64,000 bases of DNA from Lutraria lutraria (Eukaryota; Mollusca; Bivalvia; Venerida; Mactridae). This document shows, one piece after another, positions 59,896-64,000 of the stretch; the first letter of the stretch is position 1; every line of letters begins with the position of its first letter. The notes under the pieces are model-generated. The model was not told where the DNA came from, searched no databases, and saw nothing but the letters and a program-made list of their open reading frames with translations. The stretch lies in assembly GCA_964023205.1 (NCBI GenBank), contig OZ026841.1, forward strand, positions 29,092,399 to 29,156,398, read 5' to 3'. The translations under genes were made by a program, and so were the position numbers.

Positions 59896-60819
59896 GTAAG
59901 TTTTTCACTTACTGAAAATCCGCCTCTTGGCTAAAATTTCCTTTATTTATCATAAATCCTAAACCCAAGATGTCTTATTTCTAAAACAAATCCTTTATCT
60001 AAATATTCTACTTCGATTTGTTACTTCCGGTTCTACATTCACTTCATTACAACTAATTACCCCCACCCATTTCCGGTTCCACTGATTACCCGTATATTCA
60101 GTGTGCGGGTGCTCTGTTCGCAAATGCGATACTTTAAATAGGAGGATGTTATATTTACACTTATCCTCATACGTGTTAACTGACAAGACGTGTACTGGGA
60201 AAGTAAATTCTAAGCCTATGAGTTTCCATGAAACGAAATAACAAAATAGGAGTCTTGCTAGAAGACATTTGGTAAATGTCAAAGGGAGAGCATTTTGTCA
60301 AGCATGCAGGAATTGAAATGAACGTCGCGTTTAGAAATTAAACAAATTTTGTGTTCATAAAACGTTTTCATTGTGGTTTTTTTTCTACATGATGCAGTGA
60401 TTCACATAAATTCTCTGTCGAATTATAACTAACGTCCTCGTTCAAATGACATTTCTCAATTGTTCATTCGTTTATCTTTTCCAAATCATTATGGGATGTG
60501 TTTTTGTTTTGTCAGTTATTAAACTTATTCTTTTACTCATAGCATGTACCTTTTATAATGTTATGAACGAAAGAATTATTGAACAAACATAATGAAAATC
60601 TTTGAAACAACAGAGCGTCATTCTTCCGAATGTTTGCTTTTGCTTGATATCTTGTTTCCCTTTCATTCTTGTTTTGTCATCTTCAATGATATCTACTAAC
60701 ATCATGATTGCAGCCCATCCTGTATTTATTACGTTTTAGTTCGCTGTAAATCATAATTGTTATTATTATTTTTCCTTGTTTTTTTTTCAATTCATGTGTT
60801 TTTTTTTGTGTAATTTCAG
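59896..60819 (+). other. intron 3 of the phosphatase gene
   Basis: The 924-bp intron runs from GTAAGT to TTTCAG, with a long T-rich tract before the acceptor. The minus-strand frame 59995-60282 inside is unrecognised. Confidence 0.75.
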
Positions 60820-61220
60820 ATAGCGCACGTGAGAATAATGGTAAAGTACTTGTGCACTGTCAAGCAGGGATAAGTCGCTCAGCAACCGTGTGTATCGCAT
60901 ACATCATGTTTAAGAACAGCATGTCTCTGGAAGACGCCTTTGATCACGTTAGATCTCGTCGTGGAGTAATCTCCCCTAATCTGAACTTTATGCAACAGTT
61001 GAAAGAATTTGAAAAAGACGTCGTGGGTTCAAAAGTGTTCGATATCACTGATTCAGTTTCATCTATTTCAAATTCATTAGCATCTGTTGACTTCGACGTC
61101 AGTTCTTCATCCACTTCCATTTCGGACTTTTCCGCATCAAGCGGCGCCTTTGATTTCACATTTGCATCGCCCACGACATTACCACCAATTTCTCCGAAAG
61201 AAGTTTTATCTCCGAGCTAG
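60820..61220 (+). CDS. DUSP1/4-like: MAP kinase phosphatase, coding exon 4 (catalytic loop and C-terminal tail)
   Basis: The exon starts after TTTCAG and ends at TAG (61218-61220). It encodes residues 251-383. VHCQAGISRSATVCIAYIM (262-280) holds the catalytic Cys264 and Arg270, and RRGVISPNLNFMQQL (297-311) is the conserved helix region after it. The tail is Ser-rich. FDFTFASP (361-368) stands where DUSP1 has its ERK-docking FxFP motif, but the Pro is displaced. Ser367, Ser375 and Ser381 are each followed by Pro and could be MAPK sites that tune stability. The minus-strand frame 60944-61174 is a shadow. Confidence 0.92.
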
Positions 61221-62820
61221 AAGATAAGTGACATTGTTCAAGAATTGGACGACTTAAAAACGAGCACACAATGCTCTAGTACAAATGGCAACTCTTGGTG
61301 CTGTTGCTGCATCCTGATTGGTCAGCATTACTTTAAGATGTGACCCGGTGATCTTGCTGTAAGGAATGCCAGAATTGTCTGCAAGAGGCTGTGTAGAATG
61401 TCAGCCCTGGTACCTAGTCTTACTGGTCTACACAAGTTCATGATAGTGCTACACGTACGCATTTATGCATAATGTTATATTTGTTACACTACAAGGATCC
61501 GGTTTCTTGTGAATTTTGTACATTTTGTTTTCTTTCCACCGCAATGTAAATATTCTTACGACATCTTGATAAGTAAACAACAGTTGTTCGTTTTATGTTT
61601 TGTGTGTTTGATGTATCTGGCCATGGATTACATTCAATCAGTACAATTTATTTTAATTCATTTTGCATAATACATTCATGAATACGTTCTATTTGCCCAA
61701 ATCATTGTTGCAATCATGAAATTTTCTTATTTAATGCTTACGCTTTGTACTCAAATGGGATATTCCATAAATGGAATGTGTACGACAGACGGGATTACCC
61801 ATTGGGACGTTCACTTATAAAATTGCAATGTTAACCCAGTCATCCATTAGATCTAGTTAGATCAGGAAAACAATTGTGTTTATTTTGAAAAAATAATTAT
61901 TTTTTCGCTTATGATAAAACAATCCTGTCGGAGACATTATCTCAGGGACGAAATAATACGTTTGTTGACATGGATGTAGTTTCTAAATATAGAAAAGGGG
62001 TTACACATGTTAATAATTACAATGAATAAAAATGATACCTTAAATTATGGGGCCATATTCACATTTTCAGGATCAAGTTTGTGGTTCGTGGTTTCACTTT
62101 TTCATTGGCAGTACATTCATTTTTTCCAAAAGCGTACATTTAATCATATAAGTCCTGATACTTAATTTTGTTATGGCCATGGTTATATGAAGGGAAACTT
62201 GTGTATTACTGAGCTGTGATCAACTGGGAAAAAAATCTAATGTGCCATCCTTATTTGTAAATGCTTTAAAACACCATTCTTTCATTATTTGTATTTAATT
62301 TTAATTTATATCATATTCTAAGTTAATTGTGTATAAAAAGGGTATCCATACTGTTTAAGGAGCGAGCATGTCCTTTTTATTGTTATAATTATTATGTAGA
62401 TATTTTTCTATCCTGATGCACATAAATTATGTTTATATGTTTATTTTTGCTGTTAATTAATCTTTTATCCAGCTCCCATACTTTGGTTTCAATTGCAAAA
62501 GCAACCTCTTGTTTCTCTCAGAATCTTACATATTAGCTTATCTTTCAACAGAGCAATGAATATTCTTACACATGGTATATTGAGAGTTACTACAAACAAT
62601 TGTATCTACATGATGCTTTGGTAGTTCTATAAAATCTTAGAATTTTACAATTGGCCATTAGTGCTCTCTCTGATAGAAGGGACTTGATTAAGGTTTGTGT
62701 AAGTTTGTAATGATAACGTTGATGGCCTAGTTATACCAATACATTTGATTTGTTTATAGAAATATGTTTATTGTTTCGCCCTTTATTTAAATAAAATAAA
62801 GCAAATTTGAATCTCAGTGA
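61221..62820 (+). other. probable 3' UTR of the phosphatase gene
   Basis: No open frame of note occurs here. Poly(A) signals AATAAA are found at 62025-62030 and twice at 62790-62800, the latter followed by a GT-rich stretch near 62818, so the UTR may be 0.8 or 1.6 kb long. Several ATTTA motifs occur (for example 61460, 61647, 61726 and around 62290). These would suit an unstable, immediate-early type mRNA as known for DUSP1, but they are also expected by chance in AT-rich DNA. Confidence 0.45.
62790..62800 (+). terminator. overlapping poly(A) signals
   Basis: AATAAAATAAA gives two AATAAA hexamers. A GTGACGTGTTCTTTT stretch about 18 bp downstream can serve as the GU-rich element. This is the best candidate 3' end of the phosphatase transcript. 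Confidence 0.4.
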
Positions 62821-62940
62821 CGTGTTCTTTTATAAATATTACATAATATTATATCTTGTTTCGTTTTGTATGTTCTGTCTGAAATGACTTTGTGGTATGC
62901 AGCCAATTTTGCTGTTGACGCAGTAAATAGTTGTTCTACA

Positions 62941-63160
62941 GGTCATTTAACGTTACCAGTTTTCCTGAACCACTTACTAACCAGTACTAACATACCCTGG
63001 CCTTCCATAAAATGCCGACAACATCTCCGACTATGGAGGAAAGTCGACAGTTTGTCAAAAAACACCAGAGAAGAGTACGACCTGCCACGCCCAAGATTCG
63101 AACCCGGATTTCAAGGTTACGCATCAAGCACACCAAACCACTGAACCACGGACGCGGTCA
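62941..63160 (-). mobile_element. tRNA-derived SINE, family 3
   Basis: On the minus strand a tRNA-like head carries a perfect A box (TGGTTCAGTGG) and a near-perfect B box (GGTTCGAATCT). The body continues to a tail with AGTACTGGTTAG and AGGAAAACTGGTAACG, shared with 16790-17003. The open frame 62866-63144 on the + strand is the shadow of this element. Confidence 0.7.
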
Positions 63161-64000
63161 CTACAATAATAGAGACCTATTGTATTAAAAAGATCATGGG
63201 TCCGTTTCTTTGTAATAATCTTAGCTAATATCATAGATCTTGAGAATGGTAAACATTTCAGACATTTACACACAACAGCTGCACCGATTGATCACTAAAT
63301 TAATAAAAACACACTTATTATAATTAACATGCAAAACGTAACAAGATATTTTAGTTTAATACCTGCTAGGTGAAGATCTGTGTATGAAGTGGGCCCCTTT
63401 GGCCAATATCGTTAGATGCCCATACTTACCCAGGATGGCTTGTTGGGAAGTGAGTGAGTCATGCAAAGTAACCCAATGTAATAAATATACACCAAACAGT
63501 GTAACAAAACGTCTGTTACAAGAATAGTTTCAAATTAATATCACCTTGTAATAGAATAGAACAAAACAGAACTAGATACGCATCATCTAACCCAGTATAA
63601 GAATAGTCCATACCTAACTATACGATATAGAAAGTGATAACATTTTCTGGAAAATGCCATAATAGTATAAGACGAACTTTCCAAAGCGTATTTATCAAAA
63701 CTTCCTCAAGTCGGTGGACGAAACCCTGAGAGCAAAATAAAAGAAGCTAAAACAAGCAGAGATCAGTCTCACCTTTGGTTAAAATGTTATCTTTTAGATT
63801 ATTGTATTAGAGTATGGGTAAAAGTTATCCGGAATATGTCGGAAATTCCGCTTTTTGCAGGTACTGACTCGCTGCACCGAGGTTACGATTTCCGTTATTT
63901 TCAAAACATATTCAACTTTCACCCACCCATATAAGAGTTAAACACAATCTTTTTACAATTTATTTGACCCGCATCAATTAAGCGCATATTTATTTCTGAT
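63161..64000. other. terminal intergenic stretch, nothing recognised
   Basis: AT-rich sequence without coding signals, shared repeats or strong hairpins. Confidence 0.4.

Larger units (their letters stand above)
46872..61220 (+). other. DUSP1/4-like: MAP kinase phosphatase gene (four coding exons), DUSP1/4-like
   Basis: Exons 46872-47292, 55731-55840, 59676-59895 and 60820-61220 join in one frame (phases 1, 0, 1) to give about 383 codons. That is close to vertebrate DUSP1 and DUSP4. All introns are GT...AG. Domain order: rhodanese/CDC25-like MAPK-binding domain (residues ~27-147), a linker (~150-177), a dual-specificity phosphatase domain (~178-320) and a Ser-rich tail (~321-383). Catalytic residues are present: Asp233 (general acid), Cys264 and Arg270 in HCQAGISR. 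The intron just before the catalytic loop and the four-exon plan match the inducible nuclear group (DUSP1/2/4/5). The product should remove phosphate from Thr and Tyr of ERK, p38 or JNK in the nucleus. Which vertebrate gene is its one-to-one relative cannot be decided here. Confidence 0.85.

Overview
The window looks like nuclear DNA from a bivalve-like mollusc. It is AT-rich and gene-poor, with long introns using GT...AG splice sites. It carries tRNA-derived SINEs, many short foldback elements and very large tandem arrays. The two recognisable proteins are also animal-type: an NHL-propeller (TRIM-like) C-terminus and a mitogen-activated protein kinase phosphatase. The species cannot be fixed from the sequence alone. 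|| Layout. 1-2961: the last exon of an NHL-repeat protein (coding 1897-2961, + strand). 2962-15180: no convincing gene; two inverted-repeat elements (5229-5357, 6195-6326), SINE copies (9230-9524, 10651-10895, 11550-11826), one copy of a ~0.5 kb inverted-terminal-repeat element (12916-13456) and a G-rich repeat. 15183-15700: a 16-bp minisatellite. 17058-19828: a 51-bp satellite with shorter interleaved units. 19829-25296: transposon debris, including the second, complete copy of the ~0.5 kb element (21872-22352, opposite orientation). 25297-40146: a ~14.8 kb satellite of 36/37-bp units with nested higher-order duplications, the largest at an offset of 4193 bp. 40147-46871: dispersed repeats and MITE-like elements. 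46872-61220: a complete four-exon MAP kinase phosphatase of the nuclear DUSP1/2/4/5 type on the + strand, about 383 codons, with introns of 8.4, 3.8 and 0.9 kb. 61221-64000: its probable 3' UTR, then a SINE. || Function. The phosphatase joins an N-terminal rhodanese/CDC25-like MAPK-binding domain to a catalytic domain with HCxxxxxR. It should dephosphorylate MAP kinases in the nucleus. The NHL protein is probably the propeller end of a TRIM-like protein whose upstream exons lie outside the window. The two genes show no functional link. || The most unusual content is non-coding: three neighbouring tandem arrays that share a GTCG(A/T)TAT core, a multi-level 36/37-bp satellite that may descend from a DNA-transposon end, a four-copy hairpin element, and a small tandem cluster of CTCF-like cores in intron 2 of the phosphatase gene.
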